Assembly: GCA_020849895.1 (NCBI GenBank)
Contig: JADZFN010000041.1
Location: 1-64,000 of the forward strand
DNA: 64,000 nt
Source: Verrucomicrobiia bacterium
GTDB taxonomy: Bacteria > Verrucomicrobiota > Verrucomicrobiia > JABWAM01
Reading direction: 5' to 3'
In this document: positions 33,201 to 41,645 of the stretch, piece by piece
Position numbering within the stretch: the first letter of the stretch is position 1
Layout: each line of letters begins with the position of its first letter
Translations under genes and position numbers: made by a program
Notes under the pieces: generated by a model
Told to the model about the DNA's origin: nothing
Seen by the model: only the letters and a program-made list of their open reading frames with translations
Databases searched by the model: none

Positions 33201-34763
33201 ATGAGCGCGCGCGAACCGTTGCTTCCCCAAAGGCTGTGGTTCGGCTTGACCGGCCTTGCGGCGGCGTGTGTCGGGTTCACGGCCCTGTCCGCGCGCGCCG
33301 CCCCGGCGGGGCGGGTGCGCGAGGCGGCGGTCGCAGGGTTGTTTTATCCCGCGGAGCGCGAGGCGCTCGACACCGAGGTGCGGCGGCTGCTCCATGCGGC
33401 GCCGCCCATGCCGTTGCCGCCGATCCGCGCGTTCGTCGTGCCGCATGCGGGTTATGTGTTCTCGGGGCCGACCGCCGCGGCGGCTTACCGCCAGATCGTC
33501 GGACGAAGCTTTCGACGGGTGATCCTTCTCGCGTGCAGCCATTACGCGGTGTTCGAGGGGGCGATGATCCCCGATGTCGCAGCGTTCGAGACGCCGCTGG
33601 GGCGCGTTCCGCTCGCCTCGATCGCGGCGAAGCTCGCCAAACGCCCGCCGTTGACGTCGCATCCCGTCGCGCAGGTGCAGCGTCCAGGTTGGGCTTGGCA
33701 AAGCCCGCTGAAGATTCCTCCGGGCGAAGACGATCCGCATACCTGGGACCACACGATCGAGGTCCAATTGCCTTTCCTCCAGACCGTCCTTCCCGATGCG
33801 AAGATCGTGCCGATCATGTACGGCCGTGTGGACCCCGCGTCGGTCGTCAAAGAGATCGCGCAGGCGCTGGACGAAACGACGTTGGTGATCGTGAGCTCCG
33901 ACCTCAGCCACTACCACCCGTACGAAGCCGCGCGCGCGCGCGACGTGGACTGCGTGAAGGCGATGCTCGATCTTGATGTTGGAGCGATGGCGTCGAAGGA
34001 GGCCTGTGGTCAACTCGCGATCATGACCCTCCTCGATCTCGCAAAACAACGGGGCTGGAAAGCCCATCTGCTCGATGCCCGCAACAGCGGAGACACCTCG
34101 GGAGACAGGAAAAACGTGGTGGGCTATGCGGCGCTCGCCTTCACCGACGCGCAAGGAAGCGTGTCGGTGCCGGGAGAACTGCCGGTGGCGAAAGCGGCCC
34201 CCTCCTATACGACGGCGGAGAGAAAACAGCTTCTCGCGTTGGCGCGGAAAACCATCGCGGCCGTCGCAGACGGAAAGGCGCTGCCCGCGCGGAAGGACGA
34301 GGACTTCAGTCCACCGCTCCGCGAAGCGAAGGGGTGCTTCGTGACGCTCACCAAAAAGGGCGAACTCCGCGGCTGCATCGGCCACCTCGTCCCGCAGGAG
34401 GCGCTGTGGCGGGCGGTGATGGAGCTCTCACAGAACGCGGCGTTTCACGACGGACGTTTCCCTCCGGTCACGAAAGGCGAGGTGAAGGAGCTCGCCGTCG
34501 AGATCAGCGTGCTGACCTCGCCGAAAATTCTTGTGTTTCGGAATCCGGACGATCTGGTGGAAAAGCTCCGTCCGCAGACGGATGGTGTGATTCTGAGAAT
34601 CGGCTCGCGGGGGGCGACCTATCTGCCGCAAGTCTGGGAGCATTTCCCGACCGCGGAAGGCTTCCTCTCCAGCCTCGCGCAGAAGGCCGGATGTCCCGCG
34701 GACGCGTGGCGCGGACCGGAGACGGAGGTCCAGACCTACCAGGTCGAATCCTTTCACGAGTGA
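33201..34763 (+). CDS. Exported AmmeMemoRadiSam system protein: Memo domain fused to AMMECR1 domain
   Basis: The protein has 520 residues. A hydrophobic signal-like segment (residues about 10-36, ending in ARAAPA) leads to a MEMO-family domain of about 270 residues: VREAAVAGLFYP, FVVPHAGYVFSGPTAA, ILLACSHYAVFEGA, DHTIEVQLPFLQ and VSSDLSHYHPYE. After a short linker comes an AMMECR1 domain of about 190 residues with CFVTLTKKGELRGCIGHL, whose LRGCIG is the family core. These proteins partner a radical SAM protein of unknown reaction, which is not seen here. The ATG at 33201 follows GAGGATGG; an ATG at 33162 is an alternative that would put extra residues before the signal. Confidence 0.85.
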   Translation: MSAREPLLPQRLWFGLTGLAAACVGFTALSARAAPAGRVREAAVAGLFYPAEREALDTEVRRLLHAAPPMPLPPIRAFVVPHAGYVFSGPTAAAAYRQIVGRSFRRVILLACSHYAVFEGAMIPDVAAFETPLGRVPLASIAAKLAKRPPLTSHPVAQVQRPGWAWQSPLKIPPGEDDPHTWDHTIEVQLPFLQTVLPDAKIVPIMYGRVDPASVVKEIAQALDETTLVIVSSDLSHYHPYEAARARDVDCVKAMLDLDVGAMASKEACGQLAIMTLLDLAKQRGWKAHLLDARNSGDTSGDRKNVVGYAALAFTDAQGSVSVPGELPVAKAAPSYTTAERKQLLALARKTIAAVADGKALPARKDEDFSPPLREAKGCFVTLTKKGELRGCIGHLVPQEALWRAVMELSQNAAFHDGRFPPVTKGEVKELAVEISVLTSPKILVFRNPDDLVEKLRPQTDGVILRIGSRGATYLPQVWEHFPTAEGFLSSLAQKAGCPADAWRGPETEVQTYQVESFHE

Positions 34764-34834
34764 GGACAAAGGCGGGAGGACGGGCCCTGCAGGCATGAGA
34801 CTGCAGCGCGCCGAACTTTGTGGAGAGGCGTGGA

Positions 34835-36187
34835 TCAGGCGCAGCGGGACCAGAGGTAACGAAAGGAGGCGGCGAAGTCGGAAGGGTGCTTCGCAATTGC
34901 GGCATCCACGTCGGCGGGCGTCCACCAGCGGAGCTCGCGGATCTCGGAAGCGGGAAAACGGAATGGACCCTCCGCGCGGGCATCGTAGAGATGGATGAAC
35001 TCCCAGCCAAGCTCCTCGCACGCGTCGAACTTCCGGACCAAGGTCAGCGGGAAATCCGCCCCGAGTTCCTCGACGATCTCGCGTCGGGCGCCGGCGTCGC
35101 AGTCTTCGCCGGAGGCAAGATGCCCGGCGGCGGAGGAATCCCAGGCGTTCGGGGCGAGGTCCTTGAGCGGGGAACGCCGCTGGAGAAGGACCTCTCCACG
35201 CGCGTTCCGGACGAAGACATGGACGGCCCGGTGGCGAAGGCGCTCGGCGTGAACGCGCCGGCGCGGGGCTCGACCCACGACGCGGTCCTGCGCATCCACG
35301 ACCTCAAAGAGTTCGTTGCCGGGATCGGCCTCGGGATCCCTGCGGTCGGTGAAGGAGACGGCGGCGGCGCGCGCCCATTCCTCGACGTCGAGCTCGGCGG
35401 GGCGGCGCGATCGGAGGGCGGTTTCGTCGAGCGTCTCGCCGAAGATCGCGCCGAGGGTTTTTCGACGCTGTTGAAAGGCGCGGCGGACGAGTTTTCCGAA
35501 ACGCGCCTCGTCATCGAGCGTGGGGAAGGGCCAACCGGCGCGTCGGGTGAGAACGATCGTCGCCGAGGAAACCTCCGGCGACGGCCAGAAGACGGAGGGC
35601 GGGATGCGGCGCGCGAGGGCGACCTCGTAGAACGGACGGATGAGAAGGGTGAGGAGGCCGTAATCCTTCGTGTCGGATTTCGCGGCGAGGCGCTCGGCGA
35701 CCTCGAGCTGGATCGTGAAAATCATGCGGCGCGGACGGAGGTCGGCTTCGGCGAGGCGGACGAGGAGCGGCGAAGCCACCGAGTACGGGAGATTCCCGAC
35801 GACCAGGGCCTCGCCGATCAGGAACGGAGAGACGGCGCTTTCCGGCGCGGAGAGAAGCGTTTTTTCGTTTTGCGCCTTCAGCGTCTCGAGCGTTTGGAGG
35901 GCGTCGCCGGCGACGAGTTCAGCGAAAGGATATTTTTCGCGGAGATAGGCGGCGAAGCGCAGATCCTTTTCGAGGAGGAGGAGGCGCGAAGGGTGGCGGG
36001 CGAGGAGTCTCTCGGTCAGGGCGCCGAGGCCGGGACCGATTTCCACGACGGAATCGCCGGCCTCCACGCCGCAAAGCTCAACGATGCGCTGGGCGACGTT
36101 TTGGTCGTGGAGGAAGTTCTGCCCCAGTCGGCGACGGGGGCGAATGCCCAACGCCGCGAGGGTCCGGCGGATTTCGGTGAGGGTCAT
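34835..36187 (-). CDS. rsmA: 16S rRNA dimethyladenosine transferase RsmA fused to a Nudix hydrolase
   Basis: The protein has 450 residues. Residues 1 to about 275 are a complete RsmA/KsgA, which dimethylates A1518 and A1519 of 16S rRNA. It shows RRRLGQNFLHDQN, VVEIGPGLGALTERLL, VVGNLPYSVASPLL (the NLPY active-site motif) and SVFWPSPEVSSA. Residues about 285-450 form a Nudix domain of the YfcD/IDI-like type. Its Nudix box GHLASGEDCDAGARREI continues as VEELG near residue 353 and keeps the spacing G-x5-E-x7-REIVEELG. No stop or frameshift separates the two parts. The ATG overlaps the argA stop (ATGA). Confidence 0.9.
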   Translation of the reverse strand: MTLTEIRRTLAALGIRPRRRLGQNFLHDQNVAQRIVELCGVEAGDSVVEIGPGLGALTERLLARHPSRLLLLEKDLRFAAYLREKYPFAELVAGDALQTLETLKAQNEKTLLSAPESAVSPFLIGEALVVGNLPYSVASPLLVRLAEADLRPRRMIFTIQLEVAERLAAKSDTKDYGLLTLLIRPFYEVALARRIPPSVFWPSPEVSSATIVLTRRAGWPFPTLDDEARFGKLVRRAFQQRRKTLGAIFGETLDETALRSRRPAELDVEEWARAAAVSFTDRRDPEADPGNELFEVVDAQDRVVGRAPRRRVHAERLRHRAVHVFVRNARGEVLLQRRSPLKDLAPNAWDSSAAGHLASGEDCDAGARREIVEELGADFPLTLVRKFDACEELGWEFIHLYDARAEGPFRFPASEIRELRWWTPADVDAAIAKHPSDFAASFRYLWSRCA

Positions 36188-37476
36188 CCCGCCGACAAGA
36201 GCGGTTTCTTGAGGACCTTGGATTTGCGTCCGTTCTCGTCGTACTTCTGCCGCCGTTCGGCGGGGAGGTCCTCGGCGGCGCCTTCCACGAAGCCGCCCTT
36301 TTGCTGGAAGTAGGCGAAGGCTTGCGTGGAGAGGCAGTAAAGCTCGGTGCATCCTTTGTCGCGGGCCTGCATTTCCACAAAGTTCATGAGTTTGCGCCCG
36401 ATGCCTTCGTTCTCGTGGTGCGGGCTGACGTAAAGGCAGGCGAGCTCGGCTTTTTTCTCGATGGGGAAGAGATGCAGGGCGACGCAGCCGACGGGGTTCT
36501 TGTCCACTTCGAAGACGTAGTAGTCGTCGAGGTGACGCTCGATTTCGATGCGGGTGCGTTTGACGAGTTCCGCCGTTTCGACGGAGGGCTTGATGAGTTT
36601 GAGGATGACGCTTATGTCGCGTTTCGCGGCAGGGCGGATCGCCTGGTATTCGTTGGCGTGGATGAGGGTGCCGATGCCTTCCTTGGAGAAGACCTCGGCG
36701 AGGAGGCCCTCGTCCACGCGGCCGTTGATGATATGGACGCGGTGGACGCCGCCTTCGGCGGCGCGGAGGGCGTGTTCGAGCTTCGAAATCATCGTCCGCA
36801 CGAGTTCGTTCCGATGTTTTCGGAGGAGATCGGCCGCCTCGGCGATGGTGAGCTGGCGGAGGAGGCGTCCTCCCCGCTCGACGCCGTCCCGCGGGGTGAT
36901 GTAGAGGAGCTTTGCAGCCTTGAGGGCGAGGGCGGTCTCGAGGGCCACGGAATCGGAGTTGAGGCGGTAGGTGCGCCCGTCGCCGTCGAAGCCGAGCGGA
37001 GGAATGACGGGGATGATATTGCGATCGAGGAGCGTGTTCAGCAGTTCGGTATCGATCCGTTCGATCTTGCCGGTGAACTGGTGGTCCACGCCGTCGAGGA
37101 TGCCGGCGGGATGGGCGACGATGGCGTTGGACGCGGCGGCGCGGAGATCGTTCGAGGCGAGGCCCTCGAGGATTTCGTGAGTCAGACGGTTGGCGGCGAG
37201 GAGGGCTACCTTGAGGGTGGCGGCATCGGTGATGCCCGTGCCGTCGTCGTTGCTGATCGCCTGCCGGCTTTCGGCGGCGTGACGGCGGATCTGAAAGCTC
37301 GCGCCGTGAACGATGACGACGCGGATGCTCAGACTGCGGAGCACCGCGATATCGAGGAGCAGGGTGGGGAAGTTGACGTCTTCGACGAGCTCGCCGTCCA
37401 CGGCGATGACGAACACTTTTTCCCGAAATCGAGGGACGTAATGCAGGATTTCCCGCAGGTCAGTGAGCTTGATCAT
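36184..37476 (-). CDS. argA: N-acetylglutamate synthase (amino-acid N-acetyltransferase)
   Basis: The protein has 430 residues. An N-terminal amino-acid-kinase-like domain (VFVIAVDGELVED, VVIVHGASFQIRRHA, VIPPLGFDGDGRTYRLNSD) is followed by a GNAT acetyltransferase domain with LACLYVSPHHENEGIGRKLM, the acetyl-CoA loop. This is the ArgA layout, making N-acetyl-L-glutamate for arginine synthesis. The kinase-like part presumably binds arginine for feedback control. Its stop overlaps the rsmA-nudix start. No other arginine gene is in the window. Confidence 0.9.
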   Translation of the reverse strand: MIKLTDLREILHYVPRFREKVFVIAVDGELVEDVNFPTLLLDIAVLRSLSIRVVIVHGASFQIRRHAAESRQAISNDDGTGITDAATLKVALLAANRLTHEILEGLASNDLRAAASNAIVAHPAGILDGVDHQFTGKIERIDTELLNTLLDRNIIPVIPPLGFDGDGRTYRLNSDSVALETALALKAAKLLYITPRDGVERGGRLLRQLTIAEAADLLRKHRNELVRTMISKLEHALRAAEGGVHRVHIINGRVDEGLLAEVFSKEGIGTLIHANEYQAIRPAAKRDISVILKLIKPSVETAELVKRTRIEIERHLDDYYVFEVDKNPVGCVALHLFPIEKKAELACLYVSPHHENEGIGRKLMNFVEMQARDKGCTELYCLSTQAFAYFQQKGGFVEGAAEDLPAERRQKYDENGRKSKVLKKPLLSAG

Positions 37477-37539
37477 CGGATCGCGGAACCAGTTGATAAA
37501 CGGCGCGCGCGAAGAAACAAGCCGGAATCCGCGTCCGGA

Positions 37540-38022
37540 TCAGTCGTCGTGCGGCGGCGCAACGCCGGGGCGGAGCTCCGTATGCCGAATCTTTCCGCCG
37601 GCGGCGGCGGTCCAGACGCCGCCGCCCAGGCACGCGAGGCAGAGGAGGAGCATCGCGCCGCCGAGAGGCAGCGTCCAGGCGGGTTTCTTCCACGAAAGCG
37701 CCAGCGCGCCCGCAGCCGCGATCAGGGTGGCATAAAGCACGACGGCGAGAACTTCGGCGCGTTCTTCGTGTTCGTGAATCCAGGAGGAGGCGGACGGATC
37801 GAGAGGAACCGCCCCGGTCGCGACGACGATTCCGATGCGGGCCTTCTCGCCGGATTCCAGCACGAGTGGCGTGAGGAGGGTGGCGGCCACGGTGAGAGCC
37901 ATGCCGGTGCGGCAGACGGCGGCGTTGCGGAAGATCAGGCCGCCAAGCAGCGCGAGCGCGGCGAACGCCGAGCCGGCGATCGGGAGATGGTTCAAGAGGA
38001 GATGGAGGTGTTCGGGAGTCAT
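37540..38022 (-). CDS. DUF2231-like four-helix membrane protein
   Basis: The protein has 160 residues with four hydrophobic segments (about 8-30, 40-56, 92-112 and 118-138). MTPEHLHLLLNHLPIAGSAFA, with the LLNHLPI His motif near the first helix, resembles DUF2231-type membrane proteins, some of which bind heme. The His-containing IHEHEERAE loop lies between helices two and three. The function is unknown. It lies in a minus-strand run after panC by 40 bp. The ATG is taken because it opens the conserved helix; upstream in-frame sequence has no family character. Confidence 0.7.
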   Translation of the reverse strand: MTPEHLHLLLNHLPIAGSAFAALALLGGLIFRNAAVCRTGMALTVAATLLTPLVLESGEKARIGIVVATGAVPLDPSASSWIHEHEERAEVLAVVLYATLIAAAGALALSWKKPAWTLPLGGAMLLLCLACLGGGVWTAAAGGKIRHTELRPGVAPPHDD

Positions 38023-38062
38023 GGAGGGACGAAGGTTCGATCGGCGGTCTCTTCGGGGCCGT

Positions 38063-38908
38063 TTACAGGCGGAGGTTGTCAATCAGGCGGACACCCTCCA
38101 CCCAGGCGGCGAGCGCGAGCGTGTCGCCTCGGGTGGCGCGTGGCGAGGGGCGGAGCGTCGAGGAGCGCACGAGGTCGAGATACTCGACGCGAAGGCCGGG
38201 CACGCGCAACAGGCGGCGTGCGTCGGCGAGGAGGCGGGAAGGCCGGCGTTCGCCCCGGAGAAAACGCCAGCGCGCGAAGGCGAGCGCGCCGTTGAGGAGC
38301 GCGGCGAGGCGGCGCCCCCGTGGCGTGAGGCGGCGGTTGCGAGAGCTCATTGCCAGGCCGTCCGCCTCGCGCACGACCGGAGCGCAGACGATCCGGACAG
38401 GAACGTTCAGGTCGCGCGTCATGCGTTGAAGGAGCGCAGCCTGCTGGAAATCTTTCAGGCCGAAAATCGCCTCGGTGGGCCGAACGAGGTTGAAGAGCTT
38501 GAGCACCACGGTGCAGACGCCGCGGAAATGCCCCGGACGCCTCGCCCCGCAAAGCGGGAGCGAAAGGGCTTCCTCGCTCACCCAGGTGGAGTGAGAGGGG
38601 GGATACATGTCGGTGGCGGAGGGGGCGAACAGGAGGTCCGCGCCCGCCCGCCGGCAGAGGACAGAATCCGCCGCGAGGGTGCGCGGATACTTCGTGAAGT
38701 CGGAGCGCTGGTTGAACTGCGGGGCGTTAACAAAGACGCTGACGACGACGACGCCGCGCGCCCCGGCGCGCCGCCGCGCAAGGCGGATGAGGGAGGCGTG
38801 CCCTTCGTGGAGCGCGCCCATCGTCGGGACAAAGACGACGCGCCGCCCGGCGCGCCGCGCCGGGGCGAGGGCGCGGTCGAGCAAGCGGATGGCGCGGGCG
38901 ATCCTCAC
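38063..38908 (-). CDS. panC: Pantoate-beta-alanine ligase
   Basis: The protein has 281 residues, as usual for PanC. It joins pantoate and beta-alanine with ATP to make pantothenate. It shows VVFVPTMGALHEGHASLI (HxGH class I adenylyltransferase motif near residue 33), VSVFVNAPQFNQRSDFTKYPRT, FGLKDFQQAALLQRM and AMSSRNRRLTPRGR (KMSKS-like region). The start is GTG, overlapping the ymdB-like stop (GTGA). It is co-oriented with the ymdB-like and 5-FCL genes, forming a compact cofactor unit. Confidence 0.95.
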   Translation of the reverse strand: MRIARAIRLLDRALAPARRAGRRVVFVPTMGALHEGHASLIRLARRRAGARGVVVVSVFVNAPQFNQRSDFTKYPRTLAADSVLCRRAGADLLFAPSATDMYPPSHSTWVSEEALSLPLCGARRPGHFRGVCTVVLKLFNLVRPTEAIFGLKDFQQAALLQRMTRDLNVPVRIVCAPVVREADGLAMSSRNRRLTPRGRRLAALLNGALAFARWRFLRGERRPSRLLADARRLLRVPGLRVEYLDLVRSSTLRPSPRATRGDTLALAAWVEGVRLIDNLRL

Positions 38909-39699
38909 TCCAGCGGGAGGTTGAGGCGCTCGATGGACAGGGCCTTGCCGGTGGAGGGGTCCGCGCGGAGGAGCGCGCCGTTGAAGCGGATGCCCTGACG
39001 CGCGACTTCGAAGCGCTGGGGCATCTGCGTGAGGAAGCGCTCGATGATCGGCTGGATCTCGCGTCCGAGGATGGACTCGTGCGGACCGGTCATCCCTGCG
39101 TCGCAGAGGAACGCGGTCCCGCCCGGGAAGATCCGCTCATCGGCCGTCTGGACGTGGGTGTGACTGCCGAGGACGGCGGTGACCCGTCCGTCGAGAAAGC
39201 GGCCGAGGGCGATCTTCTCGGAGGTGGTCTCGGCGTGCATGTCCACGAGGATGAGCGGGGTCTCGGCGCGAAGACGCTCGACTTCGCGTTCGGCGACGCG
39301 GAAGGGGCAGTCGAGGTTCCGCATGAACGTCCGTCCCATGAGGTTCAGAACAGCGAGCTTCGCCCCGGAAGGGATCTCGACGATCACCGAACCGGCGCCT
39401 GCGACGCGCGGGGGGAAGTTGGCGGCGCGGAGGAGGCGGGATTCCACGCCGACAAGGGGGAGGATCTCCTTGTTGTCCCAGACATGGTCGCCGCTGGTGA
39501 CGACGTCGGCGCCAGCGTCGCGAAGTTCCTGAAAAATCTTCGGAGTGATGCCGGAGCCGCCGGCGGCGTTCTCGCCGTTGACGACGCAGAAATCCACCCG
39601 GTGGCGGTTGCGCAGAGGGCCGACGAGCTGGCGGATGGCGCGGCGTCCCGGTTCTCCCACGACGTCCCCTGAGTAGAGAAGGGTCACGTTCTCGGGCAT
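38905..39699 (-). CDS. YmdB-family calcineurin-like metallophosphoesterase
   Basis: The protein has 264 residues, matching the TIGR00282/YmdB family, which hydrolyses 2',3'-cyclic nucleotides in Bacillus. Metal-binding motifs are LLYSGDVVGEPGR, CVVNGENAAGGSG, TSGDHVWDNKEI, LVDMHAETTSEK and AVLGSHTHVQTADE, in family order. It lies between 5-FCL, with which it overlaps by 16 bp, and panC, with which it overlaps by four. In many bacteria it neighbours rny or recA, so this position is different. It is probably cytoplasmic. Confidence 0.9.
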   Translation of the reverse strand: MPENVTLLYSGDVVGEPGRRAIRQLVGPLRNRHRVDFCVVNGENAAGGSGITPKIFQELRDAGADVVTSGDHVWDNKEILPLVGVESRLLRAANFPPRVAGAGSVIVEIPSGAKLAVLNLMGRTFMRNLDCPFRVAEREVERLRAETPLILVDMHAETTSEKIALGRFLDGRVTAVLGSHTHVQTADERIFPGGTAFLCDAGMTGPHESILGREIQPIIERFLTQMPQRFEVARQGIRFNGALLRADPSTGKALSIERLNLPLE

Positions 39700-40286
39700 G
39701 AGATGAACTCCTGTTCGGTGATGATGCGGTCCACGGGCACGTCGCCCGGCATCGTCTCGATTTCCTGGACCACTTGGAAATCGAAGGCGATCGCGGTTTT
39801 GAAGGCGCGCGCGCCTTCGCAGAGGCGGTCGAAGTAGCCGTAGCCGTGACCGAGGCGGTTGCCCGCACGGTCGAATGCGAGTCCGGGAAGGATGATCGCA
39901 TCGAGCTCGTCGCGCGGCACGGGGCGACGCGCGGCAGGGAGGGGCTCGAGGATGCCGAGCTTGCCGGGCGCGAGGTCCCTTCGGAAGTCCTTGAGTTCGG
40001 AGGGGTAGTAACGCCGCTGGTCGGCGTCGAATGCGGGAATGCAGATGCGTCGCCCCTCTTCGAGCAGGTGGAAGATGATGGGAATGGTGGCGACCTCCTC
40101 GGCGCGGTTGATGTAGAGCAGGGCGGTCTGCCAGCAGGCGCGCCAGGCGCCCAAAAGGACGTTCTGAATCACGGCGTTCGCTTTTGCGCGTTCGGCGGCC
40201 GGCATCGCCTGGCGGCGGAGGAGCATCCTCTGGCGCAAGGCGTCGCGCGAGGGGAGGTCTTCGAGGAGGACGACGCGAGGGCTCAT
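39684..40286 (-). CDS. 5-formyltetrahydrofolate cyclo-ligase
   Basis: The protein has 200 residues. It converts 5-formyl-THF to 5,10-methenyl-THF with ATP. It shows SRDALRQRMLLRRQAMP at the N-terminus, CIPAFDADQRRYYP and the diagnostic ILPGLAFDRAGNRLGHGYGY, followed by FDR near residue 145, and AFDFQVV near the end. It is the first gene of the 5-FCL / ymdB / panC unit. The ATG at 40286 has no strong Shine-Dalgarno sequence in the short upstream gap, and the first family motif begins about 12 residues in. Confidence 0.92.
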   Translation of the reverse strand: MSPRVVLLEDLPSRDALRQRMLLRRQAMPAAERAKANAVIQNVLLGAWRACWQTALLYINRAEEVATIPIIFHLLEEGRRICIPAFDADQRRYYPSELKDFRRDLAPGKLGILEPLPAARRPVPRDELDAIILPGLAFDRAGNRLGHGYGYFDRLCEGARAFKTAIAFDFQVVQEIETMPGDVPVDRIITEQEFISCPRT

Positions 40287-40323
40287 GGCGACGCGGAGAA
40301 TCTAGAGCTGCGGGGCGGCTGCA

Positions 40324-40833
40324 TCAAGAGGAAGCGTGCCGGCGCCACCTGCGCGCGATCCGCGCGGCGAGGCGCGCGGGAGGGGAAACCGCCGGCAGAC
40401 GAAGGGCGTCGCGCGGAGGCTCGAGCGCGGCGAACTGGCTGGGGATCAGGGCGGCGGGAAAGAAGTGTCCGCGGCGCCGGCGCAGGCGGCGCGCGGCGGT
40501 GGCGGGCGAAATTTCGAGATGCACGAAGCCGACGGCGCCCGGCTTCACGCGGAGACGCTGGCGGTAGCGCTCCTTGAGCGCGGAGCAGGCGAGCACGGCG
40601 GGAACGCGCGAGCGGACATGGCGGGCGACGAGGCGGCGAAGCGCGGTGAGCCAAGCCGCGCGGTCGCGGTCGTCGAGAGGGGTTCCGCGGCGCATCTTCG
40701 CGACGGCCATCGCAGAATGTTGGTTGTCGGCGTCGTGAAACGCGCAGCCGACGCGGCGGGCGAGGAGACGCCCCACGGTGCTCTTTCCGCAGCCCGATAC
40801 GCCCATGAGAACGAGCACCGTCGGATCACGCAT
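40324..40833 (-). CDS. gntK: Gluconokinase (GntK family)
   Basis: The protein has 169 residues. The P-loop VLMGVSGCGKSTVGRLLA opens the protein, then FHDADNQHSAMAVAKMRRGTPLDDRDRAAWL in parts, CSALKERYRQRLR and the C-terminal LEPP. This is the standard GntK layout, phosphorylating D-gluconate to 6-phosphogluconate. The C-terminus is Arg/Ala-rich and slightly shortened. Its start overlaps the nicotinamidase gene by 8 bp. No gluconate transporter is nearby. Confidence 0.88.
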   Translation of the reverse strand: MRDPTVLVLMGVSGCGKSTVGRLLARRVGCAFHDADNQHSAMAVAKMRRGTPLDDRDRAAWLTALRRLVARHVRSRVPAVLACSALKERYRQRLRVKPGAVGFVHLEISPATAARRLRRRRGHFFPAALIPSQFAALEPPRDALRLPAVSPPARLAARIARRWRRHASS

Positions 40834-41410
40834 GGACGAGGACCGCTCCGCCCGCGCGCATCTCTTCGAGGGCGCGGGCGATGTCGCCGGGCGCCGCCTC
40901 GATGCCGCGGCAGGCATAGACGAGCACGCGCGTCGTGAAGCCGGCGGCGCAGGCGTCGAGAACGGTGGCGCGCACGCAATAATCGGTCGCCAACCCGCCG
41001 ATATCGAGGGCGCGGAAGCCTTCGCTTCGGAGTTGCGCGGCAAGGCTTCCGCTGAACGCACTGTAGCTTTCGGTTTCAGGTTCGATTCCCTTTTTTTCAT
41101 AGCGTCCGATGGCGTCGCGCCGGAGCGCAGGATGCAGGCCGGCGCCGGACGTGTCCCGCACGCAGTGCACCGGCCAGAGCGTCTGGGGCCTGCCGTTGAT
41201 CAGGATGGTCTCAAAGGGTTTTCGGCCCGGATGGCTCGCCGCGAAGCTGATGTGGTCCGGTGGATGCCAGTCCTGCGTGACGACCACGAAATCGTAGGAA
41301 GGCATGAGCCGGTTGAAAATGGGGACCGTTTCGTCGCCTCGTGGCACGGCGAGCGCGCCGCCGGGACAGAAATCGTTCTGCACGTCCACGACGATCAGCG
41401 CACGTTTCAT
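40826..41410 (-). CDS. pncA: Nicotinamidase (isochorismatase fold)
   Basis: The protein has 194 residues. It hydrolyses nicotinamide to nicotinate for NAD salvage. The catalytic triad is visible as Asp9 in IVVDVQNDFCPGG, Lys in YEKKGIEPETES and Cys in GGLATDYCVRAT. Metal ligands lie in TQDWHPPDHISF, and WPVHCVRDTSGAG is also diagnostic for PncA. It is the first gene of a two-gene unit with gluconokinase. The 235-bp gap upstream contains a miniature inverted-repeat element. Confidence 0.93.
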   Translation of the reverse strand: MKRALIVVDVQNDFCPGGALAVPRGDETVPIFNRLMPSYDFVVVTQDWHPPDHISFAASHPGRKPFETILINGRPQTLWPVHCVRDTSGAGLHPALRRDAIGRYEKKGIEPETESYSAFSGSLAAQLRSEGFRALDIGGLATDYCVRATVLDACAAGFTTRVLVYACRGIEAAPGDIARALEEMRAGGAVLVHA

Positions 41411-41560
41411 CCCTCCGCATTGTCGCGCTGGAGCGCGTCAGGATCAAGAACGCCTCTCCCATCTCGCGAAACGCCGGCCGTGGCGTGCCTTCGCCCCTCG
41501 TCTCCACGGGCAGCAACGCCCCGATCTGGAAAATCTGATCAACCCCTGATGATCTCTTTT

Positions 41561-41612
41561 AGAGGATGTTTGAAAATTGGCCTGCCCTCTGTTGAATTTT
41601 CAAACACCCTCT
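41561..41612. repeat. Miniature inverted-repeat element (deletion derivative of the 18923 element)
   Basis: The left 18 bp AGAGGATGTTTGAAAATT pair with the right 18 bp AATTTTCAAACACCCTCT with one mismatch. The left end continues as GGCCTGCCCTCTGTTG, identical to the B end of the large element at 19165-19200, and then jumps straight to the other terminus. It is therefore an internal-deletion form. TTA lies on both sides of the GAGG/CCTC core, a possible 3-bp target duplication. It could fold as a hairpin between araD and pncA. Confidence 0.75.
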
Positions 41613-41645
41613 TACAGTGGACGAGAGACGGCGGGGAAAGGGGCG

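Noticed and set aside
36301-38295. 664-codon plus-strand frame opposite argA
   Set aside because: The acidic, Gly-rich translation is the complement of the argA codon pattern. argA is complete on the other strand.
41561-41612. Simple intrinsic terminator
   Set aside because: The stem is AT-containing and continues with a sequence shared with the large element's B end. A plain terminator would not share this with the 18923 and 55403 copies, although it may still act as one.
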